In this document: positions 26,001 through 39,034 of the stretch, piece after piece
How the letters are laid out: each line of letters begins with the position of its first letter
How positions within the stretch are numbered: the stretch's first letter is position 1
Source of the DNA: Epichloe hybrida
Lineage: Eukaryota > Ascomycota > Sordariomycetes > Hypocreales > Clavicipitaceae
Direction: 5' to 3'
Assembly (NCBI GenBank): GCA_019022495.1
Contig: JAFEKR010000001.1
Span: 6,510,001 to 6,574,000, forward strand
DNA: 64,000 nt
Notes under the pieces: model-generated
Told to the model about the DNA's origin: nothing
The model's database searches: none
Seen by the model: only the letters and a program-made list of their open reading frames with translations
Made by a program: the position numbers and the translations under genes

Positions 26001-27300
26001 ATCCCTTAATAAGGTTGATTCTTATTTTCTAGTCCTTAGGCATAGGTATAATGCCTCTGTCTTAATAAATAATATTGTATTTATTTGTTAATTTGATAAA
26101 CTTACTCACTACGTCCTAGTTAATATTAGTAACTTATACTCCGAAGTAATTAATAATATACAGGATCTTCTCTAGGCATAAGATTCTGTAAGATAGTACT
26201 CCTACATTAACCTTTTTTGGATTAAACTTATTATTTCCTTTGTCTAACTTATTCTCCTTCTTGTTCTCTTCTCCTATAGTCTCTATAATATCCTTACTAA
26301 AATAGGTATAATATACAAAAGAATTATTAACTAGATGATTAGCGTTAACCTCGCTTGCTACCACTAGATGTGTAACCTTCTAATGTTTACTAATAGTGAT
26401 GGTTTTGTTTGTTAGGTTATACGCCACTATTTGTTTCTAGCCGGATCTAGTAATTAATATATTAGGAAAAAACTTCGAACATAATTGTGCGTGGTACATG
26501 CTTATCTCTTAGTTCTCCTGTGCCTCCTTCTAACTAACTACTATAGTTAACTATATCTTTAGTGGAATTATTACTATATAAGCTATAATAACCTATTAGT
26601 GCGGAACTTTACTTATTAGTTAGAATATTTCTGCTTTTACTATTATATTATAAACTAACCTAAAAACTACTCTAGGACGTATAAAATTGATTTTTACTTT
26701 ATACTTATAGAGAAAGTTTGTTCTAAGTAGTAGTTTAGGGCCTAGATTTAGTATTATATCCGCTATAACTATAAAATATCTAGTAATTTCCGTTCTACAC
26801 GCTACTCCTAGGAGATAAAAATTAAATATAGCTGTTTTAGTAATAAAAAAGGAAAATTATACTCTAGATACTAGCTTTAGTTCCTATGTTCTCTATTTTA
26901 CATTTAACTTATTTTACTATAACCATGCCTTATCCGCTAATATTGATAATATCCTGGTGTTAAGGCAGATTTAATAATTCTTACCTTTGTTATTAAATTT
27001 TAGAGGAATTTTTAAATATATATTTGCTCTCTTCCTATTATATTTAACCTCCTAAGGTCTTATAATAGCTTTAATTACTTATCTAGGCGTAAGTTATTTT
27101 AGTTTAACTACTTCTGTTTTAGTAATTACTATATCTGCTTCTTTGCCGCTGTTTTCTACAAAATAAGTTTTAATAAAGTTAGATTCCTATATTCTAGATT
27201 TATTATTCTCCTTATTAAAGACCTCTCCTTCCTTAGCTATATAGTAACCGCATTCCTAGAGATAGGTTTTATACTATTATGCATTAGAATTATCATTATA
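23000..27300 (-). pseudogene. Degraded pol of Gypsy-E (protease to integrase)
   Basis: Minus-strand motifs from right to left: RT near 25,560-25,830 (NIAMPDIYPLLD, then GLKASNVALIGFKNSPAF, matching the fungal gypsy pattern around VAVMGY.NSPAY); RNase H near 24,590-24,950 (FLSRATSRAKK, then KHTSLLIIDLDKANLKL); integrase core near 23,700-23,900 (IISNKDLKFIS, then REIFRCVGVKLLIGIAYYP). The 76-codon frame at 26,134-26,364 lies in the linker between protease and RT and is only a piece of this polyprotein. The protease itself (about 26,600-27,000) is too decayed to show its Asp motif. Confidence 0.87.
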
Positions 27301-27639
27301 TACCACAATATAGGCATACTCCTTTTCCTTAGTGGGCGGTTTTTCCTAGTGTTAATAATACCTAGGTTGCTATTAGCCTTTAGTACCTAAAGGTCCTTAG
27401 CTTTAAGAATATTATTCTTCTAGTTAATCTTATGCCCTTTCTTGCTAGCTTTAGTTAAAACTAGGTCACTCCCCTTAATTCTCTTAAGTTTTATTTTACT
27501 AAGGCCTCTAGTTTTGCCCTTTAGTAAGTTAATTTTGCTAATATAGCCTAGGTTAGAAAAATCCTAAGGATCCTTACTAGTTCCTATTATCCTATTAGTA
27601 TTATAGATTTCTAGGCTAGAATTACGCATTTATTAGCCT

Positions 27640-28380
27640 ATTCTAGTTAGCTTATATCTTATTTTTATTATCTTCTAACTTACTATTAGATTTATTTATG
27701 TTAAAATAGACTTTAAGCTTTTCTTTGCTTTTTTCGCCTTTTCCTTGTCCTTTACTACATAAGTAATTACATAGGTTACGTCTCTTATTATCCACTATAG
27801 TAATATATACTAATCTTATATCCTTATAAGTTGGCATTAGACATATCTATTGTAATCCTAGATAGAGCTTAAGGCGTAAATATATTAGGAGCTAATAGTT
27901 AGTTATTTTGCTATTAGCTCTTGTATATTAGAAAATTTTTAATACGAATTTACAAAAAGATACTTTATTAAAGGCATCTTCTTTAGTGTACTCCGCCTTA
28001 TTAAGCCACGCTATTATATCCTATACTTAAATACTAAATTCCTTCTATACCGCGGTGAATACTAATAATATATTATTGAATATAGTGGCTTGTTTATTTG
28101 CATTAAGATGTTATCTATACTATACTATTGCGTCTCCTTAGAATAGCGTCTAGATTTTCTTTTGGATAATATCTTATTAGCTAGGGTTAGCATAATACAA
28201 GTGGTCTTTAATAGCCTAGACCTATAATTTAATATTATGAAAGATAGTCTGTTTCCTATTATAAGTAATAAGGTTAGTACTAGCTTCTTCTGGTTTATTA
28301 CAAGGCTTGAAATATCCTATATCCGTAATTTTCCATGTTAAATCCGTATTTCGTTCCGTTACCTCTGTTTGTTAATTATA
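27640..28380 (-). pseudogene. Degraded gag of Gypsy-E
   Basis: The minus-strand frame, stops read as Gln, begins around DIGYFKPCNKPEEAST and continues through FHNIKL..AIKDHLYYANPS and QGDAIVWYRQHLNANK. It matches the fungal gypsy capsid pattern with its conserved Trp-Tyr before a helical stretch. A still-open 61-codon piece at 27,652-27,837 covers the capsid end, with a single Cys-x3-Cys pair (CNYLC). That may be the start of a linker to the nucleocapsid. Confidence 0.75.
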
Positions 28381-29473
28381 CTAGTCTTAATCTAACGCTA
28401 GATCCGCTCTTCCTTAATAACTAGGATTAATATGCTATCCCTAGTCTAGTTAATATAGGGTTAGCTGCGGCGGATTATACAGATTTAACTACTACTGTTA
28501 GATTCCTAGCTAGTATAGTAGTATTATTAGTTACGCCACTAGTCTAGACTAAGTATCTAAGTAACTATTATATTAACCCTAGTTGCTTAGTAAATATACT
28601 ATCCTTTACGCGGGATTCTACGCTAATAGTGTTAAACCTACTAAGGTAGTAGCACTTTATAAACCTCTGATTTCAGATATTAATCTTAACACTAGACAAT
28701 CTATTCTATCCACTACCTAGCTTAACATAGCTTATTATATAGCTTATTACTACTTTATTATTCCCTATAAGAGCCGTGTGGTATTATATTTATTTACCCT
28801 AGTATATGTTTCTCCTAGTTCTAACACATTTCCTAAAGGTTCTAGCTATAGATCCTATAAATTTAGCTTAGTTAGAGGGCTAGGGGGTTCTATGCTTAGT
28901 CTAGTAGTGTTATTTTTAGGGTAGTTTATAATCCCCTTTCCTTTATTAATTTTGCCTATCTCTATGCTCCTTTTAGTTCTAGTTATGGTGTTACTATTAG
29001 TAATACTAGTAATGCTTTTAGATTATTACCCTAAAGCTTTGCTTCCTTCTAATTTAGTAGAATTATTAAGGAATCCTTTAGATTTAGCCTTAGAGATATA
29101 GTTCCTAACTTAATTCTAAATAATGTATATAGTTTATATATTAATTAGATTCTAGTGGATAGGTAGCTCCTAAGATATTAGCTGTTCTTGTCTCCTTATA
29201 ATTCCATTATTAAATTCGTAGTATATAAGTTCGTATAAGTCCTTCTGATTACTAATCCTAATAAGTTTTTGTTTTTAATGTTTAAAATCCGGATTTGCGT
29301 TATTAAAAGTCTAGAACTAATGAATAAGGCGTAATTTGCTTTTAGTAACTAGGAAAGTGTTAAAAGTGTTTAGTTCTCCGTATTAACGCTATAGATAATT
29401 GGTTTTAGATATATAGGTATTATATCTAGGTTACTAGAGATATGTAATAAAAGAATCTCTAATTACTACTACT
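28380..29473. other. 5' leader and gag N-terminus of Gypsy-E
   Basis: This 1.1 kb stretch lies between the 5' LTR and the recognisable capsid frame. Minus-strand frames can be followed for short stretches only. No separate gene is supported. Confidence 0.45.
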
Positions 29474-29680
29474 TATTACGTGCTAGCTTTACATATTATT
29501 AGGTTAAATCTATTAGAGGGGCTAACGGATTCGTAGGTTCGTAAGTCATGCTAAGTTTACTTATAAAAGCTACTCTTAGGGGCAGGTTTAGATATTAGAA
29601 GTAAGTTAATTCCTCTACCTATAATGCTAAACTCGTTCTTATCCTTCTTGTTAGTGGCTGAGCAGTTTCGCCACGTAACA
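29474..29680 (-). repeat. 5' LTR of Gypsy-E (207 bp)
   Basis: It is the same length as its partner at 19,095. The outer (right) 60 bp are GC-rich and end GCCACGTAACA. The inner end is mutated to TATTACGTGC. An 81-codon frame at 29,624-29,869 crosses this LTR and the rest of the Copia-B LTR and is not a gene. Confidence 0.93.
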
Positions 29681-29685
29681 CTAAC

Positions 29686-29896
29686 TGCGCCACGATTGGG
29701 GTTAGCACATATAGCCTCTTCGCTAGTGACCCTGATTAAGGCCCCTCTTCCTATAATAAATAGCGCACCCTCTTTACTTCTATTTAATCCCTCTTTTGCT
29801 TACTTTAATAGACTAAGAATATATGACAATTACGTGCACTTTAGTCCACCCCGAAAACCCTACGCGTAGGTCAATGGTATCCTGTAGATACTAACA
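29686..29896 (+). repeat. Copia-B 3' LTR, last 211 bp
   Basis: It continues the LTR interrupted at 19,094, after the TSD CTAAC of Gypsy-E, and ends GATACTAACA. Its composition is well preserved compared with the Copia-B body. Confidence 0.93.
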
Positions 29897-29901
29897 TTAT
29901 T

Positions 29902-31726
29902 ACCTAGGTTACTATAAACACTCTTAAAACTAAGTTTTAAGAAAGTATCCTTAGGTATAAAAACTATTATTATAGTTAGTTAGGTTTATAAAATCAGGGG
30001 GAAGATATATATTAAACCTAACTAAGCAGCAAAGCTAAGGGAGTAGCTAACTCCTATAAGCTAATTTAATATCTGATTATTCTTAGGATCCATTAGCCCC
30101 TATAGGAGATAGATTAAGAATTACGCTAAAATTACCTACCCCCTTAACTAACTAACTAGAGATATAGGTTAGTAATAAGGAGATTCTAAGGCTCTATCCT
30201 TTACTATATTAAGGGATAAGGCTACTACCGTTCTTAGTATATATAAGTATATATTTAACTTACCTACTTAGATATACTCTAATACTAGTGAATTCAGAGG
30301 AGGGTATATAGTACTATAAGTCTAGGATAAAGTGCCTTATCCTATTTTATATAACTTATTCCTATTCACTAAGACTTAGAGAAATTATAGGACTTATAAA
30401 CAGGAACTATACACTATTATTAAGTTCTATTATAAGCATAAGTATTTCTTTAAGTTAAAGCTAAAGTTAACTATTTTTACTAACCATAAGTTACTTACTA
30501 CTTTTATAACTACTACTAGACATAAGGGTATTTATGCTAGATAGGTTATAGAGTTAAGGTTACTAAATATAGAAATTTACTTTATCTCTAGGAAGCAAAA
30601 TGCTATAGCAGATAGGCTATCCTATACTATCTTTCCTTCTAATAATTATATAAATAACCTAATAGAATTTAGATCATAGAATATAAGCCAAAATTAGTAA
30701 ATCTAGAAAGATAAAGTTAGTAAGTATAAGGAGATATTAAAGTCCCTAAAGATTACTAAGGATAAGAAAAGGCTTAAAGCCTATAAGGGGGTAAGCTAAA
30801 GCATAAGGTAGCTAGAAGTCTTACTAGGGGCTAAAGTCTTATAAAGAAAGTATTTAAATAAACCTTAGTAGACTAAAATAATAATATTCTTAACCACAGG
30901 GCAGTGCAAAGAAGGGAGTTACAACTATTATACAATTTAGTAAATAATAGTAAAAGTGTAGTAATATAAGCTAGAGAATAGGATCCTCTAGTATAAAGGG
31001 CAGTATAGTTATTAGCATTACCTAGTATAAGAAGAGATAACCACTACACTTCAGGGTACCTATAATACATTAGGACACTTTAAGGTAAAGTTAACTTAAC
31101 AAAGATTAACTTAGACTATGTTTTAGCCTAGAATAAGGACTAATATTATAAAGTACATCCTAGGGTATTTACCCTATGCTTAACACACCACTTAAAAAAG
31201 AAAGGCACTAAATTAACCTATACTAGTGGACAAACCTTTCTAAGTAATAGGGATAGACTATATTAAACCCTTCCTAGAGTTAGAATAAAAGTTTAAGCAT
31301 ATATTAGTTATAGTAGACTATTTCTCTTGGTTTATATAGTTATTCCCTTGTTATTTAATAGGCGCTATAGAGGTTATAAACTATCTAAGAGTATAGATAA
31401 TAGGGTTATCGCTTACTCTAAAGGGGTTCTACACTAATCTAGGACTAGTATTTAGGTTAGTGAAACTATTAAGATTTCTAAAGGAGAAAGAAGTAAACCT
31501 AATTAATACCCTAAGGTAATCTTATAAAAGTGTTAGGCTAGTAGAAGTTACAAATTAGGTCCTATAAAGCGTGCTAAATAAGACAACTACTAATAAGAGA
31601 ACCTAGGATCTCTAACTTCTAAAGGTATTAGAGGCATTAAATTATTAATATGTTAATTTAATAGGTTATTCCCCTATAGAAGTTCTATATAGATTAACCT
31701 AACATATAAAATAAGATCTAGCAACC
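29902..31726 (+). pseudogene. Degraded RNase H and integrase of Gypsy-D
   Basis: The frame resumes after Copia-B. The RT connection shows FLGSISPYRRQIKNYAKITY near 30,080-30,140. RNase H follows with FTNHKLLTTFITTTRHKG (about 30,475-30,530) and NAIADRLSY. The integrase core shows GIDYIKPFLELE, then KHILVIVDYFSWF near 31,280-31,335. The piece ends at IGYSPIEVLYRLT near 31,660-31,695, where Copia-A1 is inserted. Confidence 0.85.
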
Positions 31727-32035
31727 TGTTGGAACAAAGGTGATATCAATCGCGCGTCGCAGCCGCAATTACCTAGCAGAAGCTCAGGCCGCGCGCGGAC
31801 CCCACACGTAACCCATAACCTAGCACATTGATTAGCTAGGAAATATAGGGATATAAACGCGTAACCCCTTTTCCCTTTATGTATTATAACTTCTAGCTTT
31901 TTACCTCTCTTTTCCTATAACTTAATTAATTATAATAACAAATAACGTAGCCTAGAATAGATAATTAATAACAATACTATTCTTTAGGCTTATAACTATA
32001 TTACACATTAAATTTAATACCCTATGAATCTAATA
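31727..32035 (+). repeat. 5' LTR of Copia-A1 (309 bp)
   Basis: It starts TGTTGGAACAAAGGTG and ends GAATCTAATA (originally CCAACA). The first 110 bp keep several CpG and CpA sites, and the rest is heavily mutated. Confidence 0.95.
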
Positions 32036-32600
32036 CTAATTAGTAATTACCTTCATAGATAACTACGTAGTCTTTAAACACCACAGATTAGCAAGGTTAA
32101 TTAGAAGAGGTGGCTTATCTAACAACAACTTACCCTATAAAATAGGAGGGCCATATTTAATAATAAGTTATGCTAATAGAAAGGTATAATATAGCTCTCT
32201 TCTTACTTTAGTATTAATATCTATATTTATATAGACTCTAAAATAATAAAGAAAGGTTTAACGCTAGTAGCTAAGCTATCCCCTTATCTTTCTTTATTAT
32301 ATGTTTTATTACATATTTAAAGTTAACCGCCTTACCTTATGATCCTTTATATCTAAAACACAAAACATATTATAGAATTATAGTTATACCCCTTATCTTC
32401 TTATATTATAAGATCTGCCTCCCTTAATTAATTATAATATTAGATACACCTAGACTGTCTAGGACCTCTAGCTAATTCAGAGTTCCTAGCAAGACTAATA
32501 GCTATAATAATGCTATAGAAGGCATTAAAACAAGAGATAATAATAAATACCTTAATAAAGGAAAAACCCTTATCTATACTAACCTATACCCCTATATCTC
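32036..32600 (+). other. Leader of Copia-A1
   Basis: It begins with the primer-binding region CTAATTAGTAATTACC, comparable to that of Copia-B, and then AT-rich leader. No gene is seen. Confidence 0.5.
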
Positions 32601-34320
32601 TATAAGGCTTTAATAATATATTATAGAAGAACTACTCTAATAAATAGGAAGTTCTAAATATAAAGAGATAATAATACCTAAGGAAATCAGTCTCTATATC
32701 CTTATAAAGACTAAATAATATAAGGAGCAAGGGTTATTTAGAAGAATATTATTCTCTAAATTTAGTAATAACTTCTATAAATAGTTAAGGGATAAGTTCG
32801 TAGAAGGAAGAGACCTTTTATAGAATAGACTTTAAGACTATCTTCTTTATAATAGAGTGTATATAACTATTAGAAGAGGCACTAAGATAGTAAATAACCT
32901 TAAAGAAGTAGTAAACTAAGAAGAATTTAGATTTTAGACTCTTAAAGAAATTAAAGAGGCTAGGAAGAAGTATATAGGCTTTTAAAAGAACCTATAGAAT
33001 AAAGAGTTCTTCTATAATCTACTAGATAATAGTAATATTAGAACTAGGTAACCTACCCTATTACCCTGTTTATTAGTATAATTACTATTAAAAGGATTAA
33101 TAAGCTAGACTCCCCTAGGAAGACTAGGTTAATCCCCTCTAGGAAGGCCTAGCTAATCTCCCCTAGGAAGGTTAATTAACCTGGATTTAAGACCGCCTAA
33201 GGATGCTATTTATAAGTATCTATAGGTAACTCCCCTACCTATACCTTCACTAGAGGTAAGTTAGTAGTATTACCCTAGTAACACTACTAATAATACCCCT
33301 AAGTAAGAGAGTTACTAATGGAGGTAACCTATACTATCTAGGGCTAGTAGTGCCCCTATTAGTATAGCTTAAAGAGCTATAATTCCTCCTTCCTAATATA
33401 AGGAAGAGGAGAATTAGAGGGAATAATAAGCCCTAAGGGTGCTACCTATAAAGCTACCCTCTTACTTCCTAAAGACCCTACTACCCCTTTTACAAATATA
33501 AAGGGAAATACTTAGAGAACCCTTATAGACTTAAAGACCTTTACTAAAGTAAATTATTAACCTATCTAAGGTATACCCTAAAGAGTAACTCTATAGTGCT
33601 AATAACTATAATATCCTTAAATTAAAGCTTTAAATATTCCGTAGAAAGTGTAAGTTACTTAATATCTAGCCTAAATAAGCTAGTTATGCTTTTAAGGTTA
33701 TACTTAAAGGTAAAGTACTATAATACTATACAAACTACCTCTCTAAACCTAGATAACTATAAGATCTCCTTACGCTTATTAGCTATATAAGAGAATAATT
33801 TAAAACTAAGGATATATAGTAAAGATATCTACTAGAGTAAAATAACACTTCCCTATAAGGAATAGTAAATAATAACCTAAGTAAGTTAATAATTAAATAC
33901 TTTAATAAACTCATAGAAAGACTAGCTATCTTATAATAAGTAGTGCTTAAAGTAAGCTAAACTAAAAGGGCACTCTAGAATTAACTTATTAGAGCCTATT
34001 ATAGTATTCTAGAGTATAGAGAAGTAATTATAAATCTACTAGACAGACTACAAGAGTTTTATAAATGGATTAGAATAACCCTTTATCTTATTAAGGAAAA
34101 GAAGAAAAACTATTAATAGTTCCTAACTAAAGCTATAACCCTAGAGTAATTCTAGACTAACTAAAGATATAATAGGAATAGAAAAGAGACCTAATACCCC
34201 TTAAAACTATAAGGAAGAGGAGGTACTCCCTATATAAAGAAGTACTATATATATAGTAAGGAAGGATGCTAGTTATCTAAGTACCCTAAAGAGAACTATA
34301 AGAAGGCATTTTAACGCTTT
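32600..34320 (+). pseudogene. Degraded gag of Copia-A1
   Basis: The capsid-like frame runs through NNFYKQLRDKFVEGRDLLQN and DYLLYNRVYITIRRGTKIVN (about 32,765-32,895). It ends in a zinc-knuckle remnant at about 34,240-34,290 (YYIYSKEGCQLSKYPKE), where two Cys codons have mutated to Tyr (TGC/TGT to TAC/TAT), as RIP would do. TAG/TAA stops occur throughout. Confidence 0.8.
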
Positions 34321-34619
34321 AAGAATCACTACCTTATAGATCTAGCTAATAACTTATATTATTTATTCCTTACTTAGTATAAGGGAGAACATAAGTCTTA
34401 AACCCTTATTAATAATAAGATCGCTTAGTATATAAAGAGTATTAGATTTAATAACAGCCCTAATAATACAGATAGGCTAGTACCTATAAGCTTCTTTACG
34501 CATAGAACGTAGATTAATAGCAAGAGAACGGTTTAATTCCTGATAAGGCAAGTAGCTTATTATAGTCTAAGTAAAGAAGACCCCTTTTAGCAGGAACTTA
34601 TAAACAAAGCCCTAGTAAT

Positions 34620-37600
34620 ATTTATATTAGAAGATTACTATTCCTATGTAACATTCTAAGGGATTATGCCTAACACAGGAGCTGCAAAATTCTCTACAGT
34701 AGGGCACCCTTAATTTCTTACTTTATAACATTAGATGCCTATATTATAGCTTAATAAATCAATAGAGAAGAAGGTATTAGTTAGATTCAGCGTAGGAGAC
34801 CTGATTATTATGCTTAGAGCGGCTAATATGCCTACTCCCTTTAGAAATATCCTCTTTTAGGTTATCCCTATAAACACTCTATTTCTCTTATCCCTTAATA
34901 ATATAGACTATCTAAAGATTAACTTTAATATCTCTAAGAACACACTATAATAAGGAAATATTAAAGTCCTTATTATACATAAATAGGGCCATGCCTAGAT
35001 ACTTCTTATATAGAAAGAAGAAGTAGTTACTTAGAGCTACCTTATAGAAGGTAAGCTATAGTAATTACACCACTGCTTTAGATATCTATTAATCCGATGC
35101 CTATATAAGGTTCTCTATAAATTAGGGCATAATATTAATATTAAAGCTATTAGGGAGCTAATAAGAATCTACTACTAATACTAAATACACGCAGATAGCC
35201 CTAATTACTTTAAGTTCACCCTTAAGGATAAGTATAGCTTTAATTATAAAGTAATAGTAAATATCTTCTACCTAGATAGTAACTACCCTACACTCTACGC
35301 TATAGATATGGCTATAGTGTTTAACGTAGTAAAATTCCTTAATAATATCTCTGTAAAAATAACCTAGGAAGCCCTCTATATATACTAGATTAATACTTAC
35401 CTAGGCCCCCTAGACTTCATTATTATAGACACTAGAACAAACTTCTATGGTAATAAATTTAGATAATTCGTAGCTTTAATATCAATTTTAATTAAGGAAG
35501 TCCCTATTAAGGCACACTATAGCATAGGGAAGGTTAAAAGGTATTATAGGCTGCTCTAAAGAGCCTATAATATAATTAGATATAAATGCCCTATAATACT
35601 AGAACCTATTACCCTTTAAATAGTAATTAAGGCCCTAAATAATACTATAGGCCCTAATAGCCTTATCCTAACCCTCCTTATCTTTAAAGCCTACTTATAT
35701 ATAATAAATAAGTCCTTACTATTACCTAATATTACATAGTATGTGATTATAGTATAGAAGGCTACTAAAGAGATTAAGAGACTTTACGCTATCTAGAAGG
35801 TTAATAAGGCCCTTACTAAACGTAACAGCCTAGATACCTTAAAGACCCTTAGCTTACTACTTAGATTAAAGGTTAAGGTCTAGTAAGAAAGTAAGGGATA
35901 GTTAGGTCTATATAAGCTACTAGTAATTACTAGAGAAAGCTATATACTTAATATACCTAGAGGCCTAAAGACCTTTAGGTTAATATCTATTAAGCCTTAC
36001 TATAATAATCCTAGTGCGAAGAAGATAGCAAAGCCTAGTAAAGAGAAAGGAGAAAAAAGGTAAGAGGCCTGTAATAAGAATATAGTGCTACTAATACTAC
36101 TAAAGTAAGGACGTAGAAGGCTATAGAAGAACCCTCCTATAATACCTTAAGGTGCTAATACCTTTCTATTAGTAAAAGAATATAGTAACCTAGCTCTTAT
36201 AATTAAGCTACGTAAGGAAGGAATTATTAAGACCCCTAGCAAACCTTTTAAGCTATTAATAAAAGCGGAAATTAACGCTCTAATTAAGTAAGGTATATTT
36301 AAATTTATTATATTTAATAAGGAAGAATATAGTAGGATTTAAATCTTTAATTCCTAAATTATTAATAAGATTAAAGGTAAGATAACAAAACCTTACAAAA
36401 AGTCACGCCTTATAATCTAAGGATATAAGGATAAAGGGAAACAAGCTATTCTCACACAGGCCCTAATAATTTAACACGTAAGCTAATATCTTATCCTTAT
36501 AATAGCCCTGTTAGTAAGATTAAGGAAATTCCTTATCTAGCTAAGAGATATTTATTAGGCTTATATACAGGCCTATACATTACTAGAGTAGCTAATCCTA
36601 GCGCGCTTACTAATTTAGATACGGCATCTCTACTTACCTAGTATAATCTTAAGGGTTATAAAACCCCTCTATAGGCTTGTAAAGGTAAGAACACACTAGT
36701 AGGTTATATATTACAAGTATTATAGAGAGAACCTCTAGATAGAAACCTCTATATATAATTCCTACTTACTTATAACTACAAAGAAAAGCCCTAACTTTAC
36801 CTATATTAAAATGTAAACTAATAATATAATTAGCCTCTTAGATAAGAAGTTCTCTAAGAAGGAAGAGACCTAGCTTACTATAGTAGGCTTTAATGTAAAG
36901 CTAAAGTAATTCCTAACTTAGGACTACCTGCTTATATTTAATAGTAGTATTATCTTACTAAAGAATAATACTATTAAGATTTAGTAGAAAGGGCAAAGCA
37001 ATAAGTTAGAGTTAGTTCTAATAACTAACTTAAAGCGTAAATATATTAAGCAGAGGGCCTAAGGCGCTTATATCGCCTTAATCTACTAACTAGAGGCTTA
37101 CTTTAACCTATCTATTACTATATAACACTAGAAGCTAACCCTAGAGGATGTAAAAGCCCTTAATTACTACCTAAAGTAGTAGATAAATCACCTAGAGAGA
37201 GGTCTAACGTTTATTCTAATTAACCTTAAGAAGGTAAAGCTCTTTGCCTTTATAGATAAATCCTTTGCTAATAACTAGGACCTATCCTTATAACTAGGAT
37301 ATATACTTATCCTAGTAAATAAAGACTATACTAATAGCAAGTTTATAATTAAAGGTAACATTATACACTTTAGCTTAATAAAGAGCAAGAGAGTTATATA
37401 AAGCGTGCTTACCTTAGAAGTCTATGGCATAGTAGCTAGTGTTAATATAGCTTATGTAATTATAACCACCTTAAACTTAGTTACTAACTAACTAAAGCTC
37501 CTAAAGATCCTAGTTATTATATATATAGATTTATACTCCTTATATAAGTACCTTATTAAGCTTAGTATAATAAAGGAGAAACGCCTAATAATTAATATTA

Positions 37601-37770
37601 TAGCCCTTTAATAGTTATATAAACACTAAGAACTCTACAAGATCTAATAGATTAATAGAGAGAATAACCTAGCTAATACCTTTATAAAGGCATTACCTAA
37701 CAGGGCCCTTAAGAGCTTTATCTTAACTAACTAGATAACTATCTAGATAGAGGGATAGGTTACTTACATG
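34620..37770 (+). pseudogene. Degraded pol of Copia-A1
   Basis: Protease: GIMPNTGAAKFSTVGHPQF near 34,660-34,715, with the catalytic Asp codon changed to Asn. Integrase: zinc-finger remnant HTQLGHNINIKAIREL-like near 35,110-35,165, then a core with LGPLDFIIIDTRTNF near 35,400-35,460. RT: KPFKLLIKAEINALIKQGIF (36,243-36,300), LIIQGYKDKGKQ, and LYRLVKVRTH. RNase H: FIDKSFANNQDLSLQLGYI near 37,250-37,310, then NNLANTFIKALP. Two tracts, AAAAGAGAGAAGTTCTAG before the LTR and the matching one in Copia-B, mark the polypurine primer. Confidence 0.88.
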
Positions 37771-38231
37771 TAACATACATATAGTAAGAGAAAAAGGTAA
37801 TTCTCTAGGAGAATAGCCACGGGGATAAGATAGTAATACATAGGGGATTTACGCCCCTATAGTTAATATCCCTAGTAGCTATAACCACGCTAGCCTACTA
37901 GGCCCTCCTAGTAGACTATAGAAATTAATAGTAGTGTGTAGGAGAATAAAGGTATTGCTAAGGAGGAGGAAGACATTATATACACGCTATAGTGTGGTAT
38001 ATATATTATTTTAAGGAAAAGAAGGGATTTAGAAGAACTTACTTATCCTTATATAGGCTTATAGGCTAAGCAAGATTATTATTTCCTTTTTATTAGTAAC
38101 CATACGCCTAGATAGGCTATAAGTTCTTTTCCTTATATCCCTAGTTAATTATATTCTTAATCTATCTTTCTTTTTTATTTCTGTGATTAATATCGCGTGT
38201 TAATAATTATGTTAAAAGAGAGAAGTTCTAG
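37770..38231 (+). other. 3' untranslated tail of Copia-A1
   Basis: AT-rich tail from the end of RNase H to the polypurine tract; the same tail occurs in reverse at 41,032-41,500 in Copia-A2. No gene is seen. Confidence 0.6.
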
Positions 38232-38540
38232 TGTTAGAATAAAGGTAATATTAATCACGTGTTGTAGCTATAATTACCTAGTAAAAGCTCGGGCCGCACG
38301 CGGACCCCACATGTGACCTATAACCTAGTATATTAATTAGCTAGGAAATGTAAGGACACAAACGCGTAACCCCTTTTCCCTTTATATATTATAACTTCTA
38401 GCTTTTTACCTCTCTTTTCCTATAACTTAATCAATCATAATAACAGACAACGTAGCCTAGAATAGATAATTAATGATAATACTATTCTTCGGGCTCACGA
38501 CTGTATTACACATTGAATTCAATACCCTGTGAATCCAACA
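38232..38540 (+). repeat. 3' LTR of Copia-A1 (309 bp)
   Basis: It starts TGTTAGAATAAAGG and ends GAATCCAACA. The outer 85 bp (from about 38,455) are nearly unmutated, the reverse of the pattern in the 5' LTR, where the left end is the spared one. Confidence 0.95.
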
Positions 38541-38545
38541 CAACC

Positions 38546-39034
38546 CTCTTAACTCTATTAATAATACCTAGATAGTCTGCTAAATTTCAGAAGCATTTAA
38601 ACTAGCTATTAAAGAATTTAGTTTAGGGAGATATAGTAGTGTATTAGATAGGTAGTATTAAAGAATACCACGAGATAGTGTTAATAAATAGAGAGGCTAA
38701 GGCTACTACCTAGAAGGCCTGTTATAAGTAATAAAGAGTAAAGCCTTTTAAACCTAGTAAGATAGTAATAGTAGCTTATAAAGGCAAACCTCTAAAGTTA
38801 TAGCTATATTAGCAAGGACTGTTTTAAATTAATAGTTAGGTTAGGCAAGCCTTATACTAGCTTATTAATTTAGATAGATCCTATGTGAGGGGAGATCCTA
38901 GGTTAGGTTTCCATAAGAATATATTAAAAGCCTTTGTTCCCTAGACTAGCTACCTAAAGATATTATAGGAATAACTATTAATAGGGAGGACAAAATTATA
39001 ATAATAAGAATAATAAGGGAGTTTAAGGGGGTGA
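38546..39034 (+). pseudogene. Integrase C-terminus of Gypsy-D
   Basis: The frame resumes after Copia-A1 and runs about 160 codons (LVQGDIVVYQIGSIKEYHEI, then RVKPFKPSKIVIVAYKGKPL) to a TGA at 39,033 beside the purine tract GGGAGTTTAAGGGGG. I see no chromodomain, so D is a different lineage from F. Confidence 0.75.

Larger units (their letters stand above)
19095..29680 (-). mobile_element. Gypsy-E: 10.6 kb Ty3/gypsy element with an extra 3' ORF
   Basis: Two 207-bp LTRs (19,095-19,301 and 29,474-29,680) are flanked by the TSD CTAAC (19,090-19,094 and 29,681-29,685). Coding is on the minus strand in the order gag, protease, RT, RNase H, integrase, then a further roughly 2.7 kb frame. At 10,586 bp it is several kilobases longer than the other gypsy relic here (7.86 kb for F2, itself with a long tail). 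Confidence 0.93.
12928..29896 (+). mobile_element. Copia-B: Ty1/copia element carrying Gypsy-E in its 3' LTR
   Basis: Both LTRs are 297 bp once the nested Gypsy-E is removed. TSD TTATT lies at 12,923-12,927 and 29,897-29,901. Without E and its TSD the element is about 6.38 kb. Internal order is gag with zinc knuckle, protease, integrase, RT, RNase H. It lies in the RT region of Gypsy-D. Confidence 0.93.
31727..38540 (+). mobile_element. Copia-A1: complete 6.8 kb Ty1/copia relic
   Basis: Two 309-bp LTRs are flanked by the TSD CAACC (31,722-31,726 and 38,541-38,545). Internal order is gag, zinc knuckle, protease, integrase, RT, RNase H. It is inserted in the integrase region of Gypsy-D. The same family recurs in opposite orientation as Copia-A2. 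Confidence 0.95.
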